A stretch of 20,894 nt of DNA from JADGOV01 sp040002735. Lineage in GTDB: Bacteria > Actinomycetota > Actinomycetes > JADGOV01. Each line of letters begins with the position of its first letter. Positions within the stretch are counted from its first letter, which is position 1. The stretch lies in assembly GCA_040002735.1 (NCBI GenBank), contig JBDUDX010000104.1, positions 1 through 20,894 on the forward strand. Reading direction: 5' to 3'. Below are positions 7,291 through 14,827 of the stretch, one piece after another. The translations under genes were made by a program, and so were the position numbers. The notes under the pieces are model-generated. The model saw only the letters and a list, made by a program, of their open reading frames with translations, had not been told where the DNA came from and searched no databases.

Positions 7291-8411
7291 GGCCCCCGTA
7301 CCTCGTCGTACAGCGAGCGCAGCGCACGCGCCCATCGGCCCGCCTCGAAGTGGGCCTCGTAGCGAAGTACCGCAGCGGTGCCCAAGGCTGCCCGGGCGGC
7401 CGGATCGCCAGCCAGGGCTGTGACCGCGGCGGCCAGTGCTGCCGGGTGGTTCGGCGGGACGAGAATGCCGACGTCCGAGGTGACGATTTCGGGTATTCCC
7501 CCGACGTCGCTGGCCACGATGGGTCGCCCGACGGCCAACGCGGACAGCAACGCGGTGGGGAGTGCGTCGAAGCGGCTCGGGTGCACGACGAGGTCGGATG
7601 CGGCCATCAGTTCGGTCACGTCGGGGCGGTATCCGGTAAAGAAGACCTGACGGGGAGGCAGGCACGCGGCGCGAGCTTCCAGATCGGCCCGAAGCGGGCC
7701 GTCACCCACCAGCAGGAAACGGATCGCCGGATCGATGTGCCGGATGGCGTCGAGCAGTTCGCGGTGGCCCTTCCCCGGCCGCATGATGCCCACCATGATG
7801 GCCACCACCGCGTTCTCCGGTAGGCCGAGTGCGCCGCGTATTCGGGACCGTACGGTGGCGTCGAGCTCCGGTCGCAGAATGCCGTTGGGCACCACGTGTA
7901 CCCGACGAGGGTCCACCCGGAACGTCTCCAGGTACCACTCGCGCAGCGCGGCCGACACCGCGATGGTGGCCGCGGCCGCCCGGGCCCGGGCCTGCGCGGC
8001 GAGCCACCGCTTGCCGCGGCCCACCGGAGTCACCGCTTCCTCCAGCAGATGCAGGGTGGAGACCAGCGGTACGCCGAGCCGCCGAGCCGCCGCGGCACCG
8101 ATGAGATCGGCGTGCTTGAGATGAGTGTGAATAATGTCCGGTCGGGTGCGGCTCACGGCCCGGACCGCGTGGGGCACGCTTCGCGGATCCCATCGATTTC
8201 CGGCGTCCAGCCAGGTCACCGGAGTACCGAGTTGCTGCAGTCGCTGCGCGTTGACCGCGCTATCCGCCCGGGTCAAACTGACCACGCTCAAGTCCATGCC
8301 GGCCGCGGGCGCAACAGTCGCGAGATCGACCAGAACCGATTCGGCACCGCCGGGACCGAGCGAGTGAATGACGTGGCAGACTCGAAGGGGACCGTGCACC
8401 AGTTCGGTCAC
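7272..8411 (-). CDS. GT4-type glycosyltransferase (first gene of minus-strand operon)
   Basis: This 379-residue GT-B glycosyltransferase opens with LRVCHVIHSLGPGGAES, the acceptor-side glycine-rich loop (about residues 9-25). It has PDIIHTHLKHAD in the N-terminal half, HVVPNGI at the domain junction, then MRPGKGH and VGDGPLR. The position of the EX7E donor motif reads DALPTALLS (residues 282-290), so both glutamates are replaced, by Asp and Ser; GRPIVASDVGGIPEIV follows normally. The start is GTG at 8411, preceded by GAGGAAA at good spacing. It is the promoter-proximal gene of the three-glycosyltransferase operon and is divergent from the Wzz-like gene across a 66 bp gap. Sugar and acceptor are unknown. 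The altered motif could mean changed kinetics or donor geometry rather than inactivity. Confidence 0.92.
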   Translation of the reverse strand: MTELVHGPLRVCHVIHSLGPGGAESVLVDLATVAPAAGMDLSVVSLTRADSAVNAQRLQQLGTPVTWLDAGNRWDPRSVPHAVRAVSRTRPDIIHTHLKHADLIGAAAARRLGVPLVSTLHLLEEAVTPVGRGKRWLAAQARARAAAATIAVSAALREWYLETFRVDPRRVHVVPNGILRPELDATVRSRIRGALGLPENAVVAIMVGIMRPGKGHRELLDAIRHIDPAIRFLLVGDGPLRADLEARAACLPPRQVFFTGYRPDVTELMAASDLVVHPSRFDALPTALLSALAVGRPIVASDVGGIPEIVTSDVGILVPPNHPAALAAAVTALAGDPAARAALGTAAVLRYEAHFEAGRWARALRSLYDEVRGPCAVPA

Positions 8412-8420
8412 GCTTTTCCT

Positions 8421-8436
8421 CTGGTCACCTGGTCAG
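8421..8436. repeat. Tandem CTGGTCA repeat in the divergent promoter region
   Basis: CTGGTCAC (8421-8428) is followed directly by CTGGTCAG (8429-8436), a period of 8 bases. It lies in the 66 bp gap between the divergent glycosyltransferase operon and the Wzz-like gene, partly against a CATACT hexamer (minus strand, 8440-8435) that could be the -10 of the glycosyltransferase operon. A regulator-binding site is possible but unproven; the repeat is short enough to be chance. Confidence 0.3.
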
Positions 8437-8465
8437 TATGGCCCGAGGAATAAGGCTGCGCGGCC

Positions 8466-8471
8466 TATTGT
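8466..8471 (+). promoter_or_regulatory. Candidate -10 element for a leaderless Wzz-like mRNA
   Basis: TATTGT fits TANNNT and ends exactly 6 nt (GAGCGG) before the GTG start at 8478, the spacing expected if transcription begins at the start codon. The spacer offers at best a poor ribosome-binding site. No clear -35 was seen. The same arrangement occurs before the MFS gene in this window. Confidence 0.4.
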
Positions 8472-8477
8472 GAGCGG

Positions 8478-9185
8478 GTGGCCAACCGCAGATGGGCTTT
8501 ACCCGCGGGGACCCTTATCGGATTGGCGCTCGCCATTGCGGTACTCGCCGCCGGTGCGGCCCTTTCGCTGACCCGACCGGTCACATGGTCGGCGACCGCG
8601 CCGATGCTGGTGGCTCCGCGGGCGAGTTCAGCCAGTGCCGATACGTTGGCGAGTCTCTATGACACCTTAAGCCGTGGGCAGGTCGCGGCGACGTACGCCG
8701 AACTTCTCGGTAATGCGGGAGTCACAACCGCCGCCATAACGAAGTCTGGTATCTCGACTGCCGAGCGGCGGGGTCTTTCCGTCAAAGTCACCGTTATTGC
8801 CGACACGTCGGTCATTGACGCTATAGCGACGGCGCGCACCGCAACCGTAGCCACACGGGTGGCGGACGCGATGGCGCAGGAGGCCACCGACCGGGTGGAC
8901 GTCCTCGCGGCACCGTACGTACTGAGCCCCACCGCGTCTGCGTCCGGCTCAGCCGCGCGCGCCGGCCTCGGCACGACGGAGTTGCTGGTGTTGACCGGAG
9001 CTATCGCGCTGTTTGCCGGCATCCTGGCTCAGCAGGGCTGGTCCGCGGCCCGGCGCGGTCGTCGCCTGGAGCGGGCGATAGCCGACGAGTCGCGTCCCAG
9101 CGCGCCGGGGTCGAATGAATGGCCGGCGGTGATTCCGCGGGGGTCGCCGCGTGAGGCGTCCCGCGAAACAACCGTCCCGCGCTGA
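8478..9185 (+). CDS. Wzz-like polysaccharide chain-length/co-polymerase protein without kinase domain
   Basis: This 235-residue membrane protein has the layout of a polysaccharide co-polymerase. There is an N-terminal transmembrane helix (about residues 10-31), an extracytoplasmic domain (about 33-165), a second helix (ELLVLTGAIALFAGILAQQ, about 168-187) and a short cytoplasmic tail of roughly 45 residues. The tail has no Walker motifs and no tyrosine cluster, so there is no fused BY-kinase. The extracytoplasmic domain contains YDTLSR (61-66), YAELLGN (73-79) and GIS (91-93), which recur with the same spacing in the C-terminal part of the polymerase encoded next. The start is GTG at 8478; the mRNA is possibly leaderless. 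The polymerase gene follows after only 6 bp. Role by analogy: setting chain length or coupling polymerisation to export. The assignment rests on topology, context and the shared domain. Confidence 0.75.
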   Translation: MANRRWALPAGTLIGLALAIAVLAAGAALSLTRPVTWSATAPMLVAPRASSASADTLASLYDTLSRGQVAATYAELLGNAGVTTAAITKSGISTAERRGLSVKVTVIADTSVIDAIATARTATVATRVADAMAQEATDRVDVLAAPYVLSPTASASGSAARAGLGTTELLVLTGAIALFAGILAQQGWSAARRGRRLERAIADESRPSAPGSNEWPAVIPRGSPREASRETTVPR

Positions 9186-9191
9186 TCGTCG

Positions 9192-11021
9192 GTGGCGAGT
9201 TACGGCATTCCGCTGTTGCTGCTGGTCCTCCTCGCAGTAGTGGTGGTGGTCGGTCTGGCCGCGGTGATGTTGCCTCGCCCGATCCTGACGTTTGCCCTGT
9301 TCGCCGCGGTCGCCGTCACCGGAGTGAGCGACGCGATCGGCTATGTCGGTCCGCTGAGCTTGTACCTGCTGGCTCTTGCCGCGGCGGTGGCTGCATTGCT
9401 GTATGGGATGCGGTTCGGCAGGGTACGGCTGCTCGGATCCCCGGTCCTCGCGGCGGCGGCCGTCTTTCTGGCGACTCGGGTGGCGTCCCTGGCGGTCGCC
9501 CCCGACCCGGCTGTCGCGAGAAGTACGGTGGTTGCCGAGGCCAAGGAACTCCTCGTGCTGGTCCTCGCGGCGGCTTTCTTCTCGTCGTTGCGATCAGGCC
9601 GACCGGTGATTGCCGCCGCGACTCTGGCGCTCGCCTCGCTCGCCGGATTATCGCTGATCCAAGAGTTTCTCTTCGCCAACAGCACGACCTTCGGCGGCCT
9701 CAGCAACGTACCGCTGCCGAGTGAGCTGCCGGGGTTGACCGCCCGCCACTCCGGACCGGGGGCGGACGTCAACTTCTGGGCCCGCACCTTGGCGCTGTTC
9801 ACACCGTTCGCGCTGTCCTTTGCGATGGGTGCCCGTGGATACCGCCGCCTAGCCTGGCTGACGGCGGCCGGGACGCTGGTCGGTGGTATCTACCTCACCC
9901 AGTCCCGGGGGGCGCTGCTCGCGTTGGGTTTCGCGGTCGTGTTGTGGGCGATGCTCTACGTCCGAAGCGTCGGAAGGGTGCTGCTGGTTTCCGCCGGCCT
10001 GGTCGCCGTCGTGGCGCTGATCGTGCCGGAGGTCGGCACTCGACTGGCGAGTCTGGCGACGATCAGCGGTGACGCGGGGGTTGCCGATCAGTCGCTCGTC
10101 GATCGGGCTGCCGTCCAACGGGTCGGTTGGGCGATGGTCCGCGACCACCCGTTCTTCGGTGTCGGTGCTGGCAACTTCACGATCGCCGAACCCCCGTACC
10201 GCCGGGTCGTGCCCGAACTGTCCACCATCACCGCACCGCACAACGTCTACCTGGAGATGCTCGCTGAGGGCGGGGTGATCGGGCTGGCCGGTTGGCTGCT
10301 GCTCTACAGCGCGGCGTTGTTCGCCGCGGTACGGGCGCTACGCCTGCTGCGCCGCCTGGACCGCGGGCCGCCATCCGGAGCAACCCTGCTCGCCCTGGGC
10401 ACGGTGAGCGGCCTGGTGGCGTGGGCACTGGCGAGCGCGGTCTTGCACCTCGCGGATTTCACCGCCCTGCTGCTGGTGATGGGGCTCGCCACGTCGCTGG
10501 ACGTCCGGGCCCGCGCACTCGCCGGCACCAGGGCTCGGGAGATTCCGGCCATAGGCCTTTCGACCGGGCCGCGAGCCCGGCTGCGCATCCGCCTTCCGGT
10601 CGCGGTCGGCATCGTGGTGGCGGTATCCGCCGTGGCGGCCCTCGCTGCGGTCCGTGCGGTACCGCAGCGCACGAGTGCGGCGATACACATTCCGGTACTG
10701 GTCACACCGGCACACCCGAACGCCGACTCCTACGTGTACGACGTGATGTCGCGGACCGCCGTGGTGGCAAGTTACGCGGCACTGCTCCGTAACCGCGCGG
10801 TGCTGGCCGCCGCCGGGCGAGCGGTCGGGATCTCCGACCTGCGGGGCACCCGAGCCGAGGTCATTGAGACCGGTCCCAGCGCGGCATTGGCGCTCACGGT
10901 GCGGGCGCCATCCCGGGAGACCGCAGCCCGATTGGCGCCGTCCCTGATCAGGACCCTGGGTACGTACCTGACCGCGCAGGCGGCGCTCTACGTCGTCCGG
11001 GACGGGCGCACCACCCGGTAA
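9192..11021 (+). CDS. Wzy/O-antigen ligase-type polymerase fused to a C-terminal Wzz-like domain
   Basis: This 609-residue protein has two parts. Residues 1 to about 440 are a multi-helix membrane protein of the Wzy_C/WaaL type. The family signature is readable as VRDHPFFGVGAGNF (about 315-330) followed by APHNVYLEMLAEGGVIG (about 346-362), the large periplasmic-loop region that carries catalytic residues in relatives. It should polymerise or ligate flipped lipid-linked oligosaccharide. A basic linker (about 440-466) leads to another hydrophobic helix (about 468-488) and a ~120-residue extracytoplasmic domain similar to the Wzz-like protein encoded upstream (YDVMSR at 516-521, YAALLRN at 528-534, GIS at 546-548). 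No second Wzz-type helix follows; the protein ends in VVRDGRTTR. GTG start at 9192, 6 bp after the previous stop. A 142 bp gap without a recognisable gene or clear terminator follows. Confidence 0.88.
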   Translation: MASYGIPLLLLVLLAVVVVVGLAAVMLPRPILTFALFAAVAVTGVSDAIGYVGPLSLYLLALAAAVAALLYGMRFGRVRLLGSPVLAAAAVFLATRVASLAVAPDPAVARSTVVAEAKELLVLVLAAAFFSSLRSGRPVIAAATLALASLAGLSLIQEFLFANSTTFGGLSNVPLPSELPGLTARHSGPGADVNFWARTLALFTPFALSFAMGARGYRRLAWLTAAGTLVGGIYLTQSRGALLALGFAVVLWAMLYVRSVGRVLLVSAGLVAVVALIVPEVGTRLASLATISGDAGVADQSLVDRAAVQRVGWAMVRDHPFFGVGAGNFTIAEPPYRRVVPELSTITAPHNVYLEMLAEGGVIGLAGWLLLYSAALFAAVRALRLLRRLDRGPPSGATLLALGTVSGLVAWALASAVLHLADFTALLLVMGLATSLDVRARALAGTRAREIPAIGLSTGPRARLRIRLPVAVGIVVAVSAVAALAAVRAVPQRTSAAIHIPVLVTPAHPNADSYVYDVMSRTAVVASYAALLRNRAVLAAAGRAVGISDLRGTRAEVIETGPSAALALTVRAPSRETAARLAPSLIRTLGTYLTAQAALYVVRDGRTTR

Positions 11022-11163
11022 GTATCGGGCGCTTTGCGCGGGGGCCGTCTGTGCTCAAGTCAGGCGACCACAGCGCCGATAGCGGAAGCGTACTGCGGGC
11101 GGGTCGTTTGTTGTCTGGACTTCCCACGGCGCGGCCCGCCTCCGCCTCCACGAAAGCCGGCCT

Positions 11164-12411
11164 ATGGCGCGCTCGATCGAGGAACGTGCGCCGAAGCGGC
11201 GTTGGGGGCAGTACCTCGCCGTCGGCTCGCTGGCGACGGTGTCCATGACCGGACATGTCATTTATCCACTTGTCCTCGGCGTGGTCACACGCAAGTACCC
11301 GCCGCATCAGATACCGCCGATCGTCACCTGGCCCAGCGTGTCCGTGCTCATCCCCGCTTACCTGGAGCAGCAGGTGATCGAGGCGAAGGTGGCCGATGTC
11401 CGAAAGCAGGCGTATCCGGGCGCGCTCGAAATCATCGTGGTGGCTGATGACGTCGACACCTACACCGCTGCCCGGCGTACCGGCGTCACGGTGTTGCACA
11501 ACCGGAGCCGGCAGGGGAAGAGTGCTGCGGTGAACGCCGGCGTGGCCGCCGCCCGGCATCAGGTCGTCGTACTCACCGACGCCAACGCGCTGCTGCAACC
11601 CGCCGCGCTTACCCAACTGGTGCGTCATTTCGTTGATCCGACGGTCGGAGCCGTGGCCGGGGCGAAACAGGTCCTCGACAGCACGGGACAAGGGTTCTAC
11701 TGGAAGTTCGAGTCTTGGCTCAAGAGCCGGGAATCGCGGCTGGGTACCACGATGGGGATGGTGGGGGAACTCGCGGCGTTTCGCCGGGATCTGTTCCGGC
11801 CGCTACCCCAGCCGCTGATCGCCGATGACCTGTGGCTAAATCTGGACATCATCGAGAGCGGATTCCGCGTGCTGTTCGAGCCGACGGCGCTCGCTGTCGA
11901 GTTGGGCAGTCCCGGTATTGCGGTGGAATGGGAACGGCGCACCCGCATCATCACCGGCACGCTGGATGTGCTCTGGCGCCGCCCGAATATGCTGCTGCCG
12001 GGGACGAGCCCGGTCGCCGGCCAACTGTGGGGTCACAAGTTGGTGCGTTCGACCATCGGCCCCCTGGCGCATGTGGCGCTGCTCGGATACCTCGCTGGCC
12101 ACCGCGCTGGCCACCGTGGCAGCCGGTCTGGCCGGCTGGCCAGACTGACCATCGTGGGGCACGTCGTTGGTCTTGCCGGGGTGGCCCATATGGCCCGCGG
12201 CGGCGAGTTGCCGCGGCTCCTGCAGCTACCCGCTCAGGTCCTCTTCCTGCAGGCGGTCGCCTTAGCCGGTCTTGCGCGGTTCCTCAAGGGTGATCGCCGG
12301 TCGATCTGGCCCAAGACAGAACGTGCACTCACGCCCGATATGGAGTGGTTGATGCCGAAGCAAGGCCGTCACGTGGAGACTGGTCGGCTGAGGAGTCTGC
12401 CGGTGGAATAG
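11164..12411 (+). CDS. Membrane GT2-family glycosyltransferase, probably with a compensated frameshift
   Basis: This 415-residue protein has a GT-A glycosyltransferase domain. An N-terminal hydrophobic helix lies at about 15-43. The catalytic domain begins with SVSVLIPAYLEQ and contains NRSRQGKSAAVNAG, the DXD-like TDAN (139-142), GELAAFRR (about 201-208), DDLWL (221-225, general-base region) and WERRTR (256-261), comparable to the Q/RXXRW region of processive synthases such as hyaluronan and poly-GlcNAc synthases. The C-terminal region holds further hydrophobic segments, but residues about 311-327 are unusually basic (AGHRAGHRGSRSGRLAR). The +1 frame there reads as a good membrane helix (see findings). 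ATG at 11164 has only a weak ribosome-binding site, 142 bp after the polymerase gene. It may add a sugar to the repeat unit or polymerise a homopolymer. Family confident, exact role open. Confidence 0.87.
   Translation: MARSIEERAPKRRWGQYLAVGSLATVSMTGHVIYPLVLGVVTRKYPPHQIPPIVTWPSVSVLIPAYLEQQVIEAKVADVRKQAYPGALEIIVVADDVDTYTAARRTGVTVLHNRSRQGKSAAVNAGVAAARHQVVVLTDANALLQPAALTQLVRHFVDPTVGAVAGAKQVLDSTGQGFYWKFESWLKSRESRLGTTMGMVGELAAFRRDLFRPLPQPLIADDLWLNLDIIESGFRVLFEPTALAVELGSPGIAVEWERRTRIITGTLDVLWRRPNMLLPGTSPVAGQLWGHKLVRSTIGPLAHVALLGYLAGHRAGHRGSRSGRLARLTIVGHVVGLAGVAHMARGGELPRLLQLPAQVLFLQAVALAGLARFLKGDRRSIWPKTERALTPDMEWLMPKQGRHVETGRLRSLPVE
12093..12116 (+). repeat. Perfect 12-bp tandem duplication within the GT2 gene
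   Basis: CGCTGGCCACCG is present twice in a row (12093-12104 and 12105-12116). It encodes the repeated AGHR in the annotated frame, or LATA/LATV in the +1 frame. It lies at the upstream edge of the segment suspected of being out of frame. Such a tandem copy is a natural place for replication slippage or sequencing error. Confidence 0.85.
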
Positions 12412-12435
12412 CAGATCGGGCCGCACCATGGAGGA

Positions 12436-13896
12436 GTGACCGGAACGTCGACCGATGCCTTAGCCGGGCGGGCCGTTCGCGGCTTCGTTTGGACGGCGTT
12501 GTCTTTTGCGGGCACTCGGCTACTGGTTTTCGGTATGACGGTCGCGCTCGCCCGGCTGCTGGCACCGGCGGAGTTCGGCGTCGTCGCCGGCGGTATGGCG
12601 ATTATCGTCTTTCTGGAAATCGGGCTCGATGTCGGGCTGGGCGCTTCGCTGATCTATGAACAGGAACGCGGCATCTCCCGCCGGGTGCAAACCGCGTTTA
12701 CGGTCAACTTCATCGTCGCCGGCGCGATGACGATATTCGCCATGCTGGCGGCTCCGACCGTGGCCCGACTCTTTCACGCCGCGGATCAAGTAGGTCTCTA
12801 TCGGACGTTGTTTACTTATCTGTTGATACGCGGCGCGGCGCAGGTACCCGACGCGATCCTGAAACGGGACTTGGGTTTCCGCCAACGGGCTGGGGTGGAC
12901 CTCGCCCGGGTCAGCGTACGGGTGGCCAGCGCGCTGCTGCTTGCGGTCGCCGGGGCCGGGGCGTGGTCGATCGTTCTGTCGTTGCTGCTCGGCGAGATCG
13001 TCGGTGTGGTGTTGTCGTGGTGGGTGGTGAAGTTCTGGCCGACGTTTGCCCTCGATCGAGCGGCGATCAATCAGCTGCTGCATTTCGGGCTTGCCGCGTT
13101 CGCCATCAAACTGGTGGATGCTGCTGCACTGGACTCCGATTACCTGGTCGTCGGCGCCCGGCTCGGGCCCACGGACCTCGGCTACTACACGATCGGTTAT
13201 CGGCTACCCGAACTGCTGCTGTTCAACGTGTACTGGATGTTCTCCACGATCGCTTTTCCGATCTACGCGCGATACCGCGACCAGGGCGGTGATGCGCTGG
13301 CCCGGGTGATGCTGCGTGTCCTGCGCGCCATCACTCTTTTCAGTTTCCCGGCCGGTGTCGGCCTGGCGCTGGTGGCTCGGGACGCCATTCTGGTGCTGTT
13401 CGGCCCGCGGTGGTCACCGGCCGCCTTTCCGATGGCCCTGATCGCGTTGACCACGGCACTCGCCTCGGTGGGATATGCATCGGGCGACATCTTCCTGGCC
13501 ACCGGGAAGCCCGGGATCCTGCTGGGGCTCAACGTGCCGCTGACCGCGGCACTGGTGGTGGCCATGGTGGTGGTCGCCCCAGCCGGAATCGCCGCGGTGG
13601 CGGCGATCCACCTGGCGGCGGCGTCGATCGAGGCACCGGCGCGGTTGTTCCTAGCGAATCGCCAGGTGCGCACGACGATCGGCGCCGACCTGGCCGCGAT
13701 GCGGCCCGGGGTCACCGCCACGCTGGGCGTACTGGTCTGCGCCGGGCCGCTGCGTCTGCTGATGCCCCCCAGCCTCGGAACCCTGACCGCGACCGTTGCG
13801 GCCGGGGTGGTGGGCGCATTGTCCGCGACCTGGATACTGGAGCGGGCCACCATGCTGGAGGCTTACGGGCTACTCAAGGGGCAACTGGCCCGTTGA
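12436..13896 (+). CDS. Wzx-type oligosaccharide flippase (polysaccharide biosynthesis/MOP superfamily)
   Basis: This 486-residue integral membrane protein has the pattern of 12-14 helices found in Wzx-type lipid-linked oligosaccharide flippases. The N-terminus, RAVRGFVWTALSFAGTRLLVFG, and the following LARLLAPAEFGVVAGGMAI block are characteristic of the RfbX/Wzx family, as is LGPTDLGYYTIGYRLPEL in the second half. It would translocate the undecaprenyl-linked repeat unit across the membrane for Wzy. Only GTG at 12436 is available as a start between the in-frame stop of the GT2 gene (12409-12411) and the first helix. A GGAGG lies immediately before it, closer than usual. The gap to GT2 is 24 bp, so co-transcription is likely. 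Its stop is 1 bp from the stop of the convergent deacetylase gene. Confidence 0.92.
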   Translation: MTGTSTDALAGRAVRGFVWTALSFAGTRLLVFGMTVALARLLAPAEFGVVAGGMAIIVFLEIGLDVGLGASLIYEQERGISRRVQTAFTVNFIVAGAMTIFAMLAAPTVARLFHAADQVGLYRTLFTYLLIRGAAQVPDAILKRDLGFRQRAGVDLARVSVRVASALLLAVAGAGAWSIVLSLLLGEIVGVVLSWWVVKFWPTFALDRAAINQLLHFGLAAFAIKLVDAAALDSDYLVVGARLGPTDLGYYTIGYRLPELLLFNVYWMFSTIAFPIYARYRDQGGDALARVMLRVLRAITLFSFPAGVGLALVARDAILVLFGPRWSPAAFPMALIALTTALASVGYASGDIFLATGKPGILLGLNVPLTAALVVAMVVVAPAGIAAVAAIHLAAASIEAPARLFLANRQVRTTIGADLAAMRPGVTATLGVLVCAGPLRLLMPPSLGTLTATVAAGVVGALSATWILERATMLEAYGLLKGQLAR

Positions 13897-13897
13897 G

Positions 13898-14827
13898 TTA
13901 GCCGGCGGCATGTTCCTGGCGGGCATTGCGGACCGCATCGAGCACGTCGAGCGGGCCGCGCTCTGGATAGACCACCGAGCGGTACGTCTCGTACGGCGGC
14001 GTGGCGGCGTCGGCGAAGCCGTCGACGGTGGTCACCGCCGCGGAGTACCCGGCCCGCCGAGCCGCGTCTACCGTCACCGCGTCGAAATCCCGCACAGTGC
14101 CGTTGGGGTAGGCGAGGAGGGGCATCTCGCCACCCAGTCGATCGGCGAGAACCTGGCGCGACGTCGCCAGATCCCGTTGCTGCTCGACGGCGGTCTCCTC
14201 GGTGAGGATGGCGTGCGCCATCGTGTGTGAACCCACCGCGAATCCCCGGGAAAGGACCTCCTCCGCTCCGGACCAGTTCAGAAACAACTCCGGTCCGGGT
14301 GGCGAACCGGTCGGTGCAAGTTGCTGGACGACCCGCTCCACGGCGATCTGGCGAGCCTGCCGGTCCCGGCGCTTCAAGCGTTCGGCCATTGCCTCGTACG
14401 CCTTCCGCCGGGCACGGATCCCGTCCAGCGGCATGAGCAGGCCCTCGTCATCGAGCGCGGCCGCGGTGCTGTTGCGGAAGGCCCAGCCCAGCGTTTCCCA
14501 CCAGGCCTGCGGCCGGCCGTCGAGCAGATCCGGTACCAGGAAGAACGTGGCCGGCAAGCGTCGCTTCTCCAGCATCGGAACAGCGAGACGCAGCGTGTCG
14601 GCGTACCCGTCGTCGAAGGTGAGCGCTACTGCACGCGACGGCAACTCGTTGCCGGCAGCCAATGCGGCCAAGCTCTCCTCGAGCGGGACGACATGCGCCG
14701 AGCGCTGCAGGAAGGACAACTGGGCGGCCAACCCGACCCGGCCCCAGCCGGGCCTGGCCGGGAATGTCCAGGTGCCTTCCACGTTGTGCCAGCCCAGGAT
14801 CAGGAGCCGGGAACGGCGGCTCGGCAT
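13898..14827 (-). CDS. Polysaccharide deacetylase (NodB/CE4 family), no signal peptide
   Basis: This 309-residue protein has NodB-type motifs: TFDDGY at 70-75 (catalytic and metal-binding aspartates), the metal-binding histidine pair in SHTMAH (His 201 and 205) and AYPNG near 239-243. A helical insertion of about 60 residues (after WWETLGWAF) separates the first two motifs, as in deacetylases encoded in exopolysaccharide clusters. It would remove N- or O-acetyl groups from the locus product or its precursor. I prefer ATG at 14827 because GGGAG sits 8 nt upstream; a GTG at 14836 in the same frame is possible. With either start there is no signal peptide or anchor, so export is unclear. It converges on the flippase gene with 1 bp between stops and lies 96 bp downstream of the cyclophilin gene on the same strand. 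Confidence 0.9.
   Translation of the reverse strand: MPSRRSRLLILGWHNVEGTWTFPARPGWGRVGLAAQLSFLQRSAHVVPLEESLAALAAGNELPSRAVALTFDDGYADTLRLAVPMLEKRRLPATFFLVPDLLDGRPQAWWETLGWAFRNSTAAALDDEGLLMPLDGIRARRKAYEAMAERLKRRDRQARQIAVERVVQQLAPTGSPPGPELFLNWSGAEEVLSRGFAVGSHTMAHAILTEETAVEQQRDLATSRQVLADRLGGEMPLLAYPNGTVRDFDAVTVDAARRAGYSAAVTTVDGFADAATPPYETYRSVVYPERGPLDVLDAVRNARQEHAAG

Noticed and set aside
7291..7665. 125-residue N-terminal extension of the second glycosyltransferase
   Set aside because: The extension lies entirely inside the preceding glycosyltransferase gene and is Arg/Gly/Pro-rich. The glycosyltransferase fold begins at the ATG at 7290.
11022..11163. Possible terminator or small gene in the 142-bp gap after the polymerase gene
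   Set aside because: Only a 4-bp GCGC-TTT-GCGC hairpin without a T-run, and no supported coding frame or TANNNT hexamer well placed for the next gene.
12424..12436. CACCAT 6 nt before the flippase GTG as a third leaderless promoter
   Set aside because: The first base does not fit TANNNT, and the gene lies 24 bp behind GT2 in an apparent operon, so an internal promoter is not needed.
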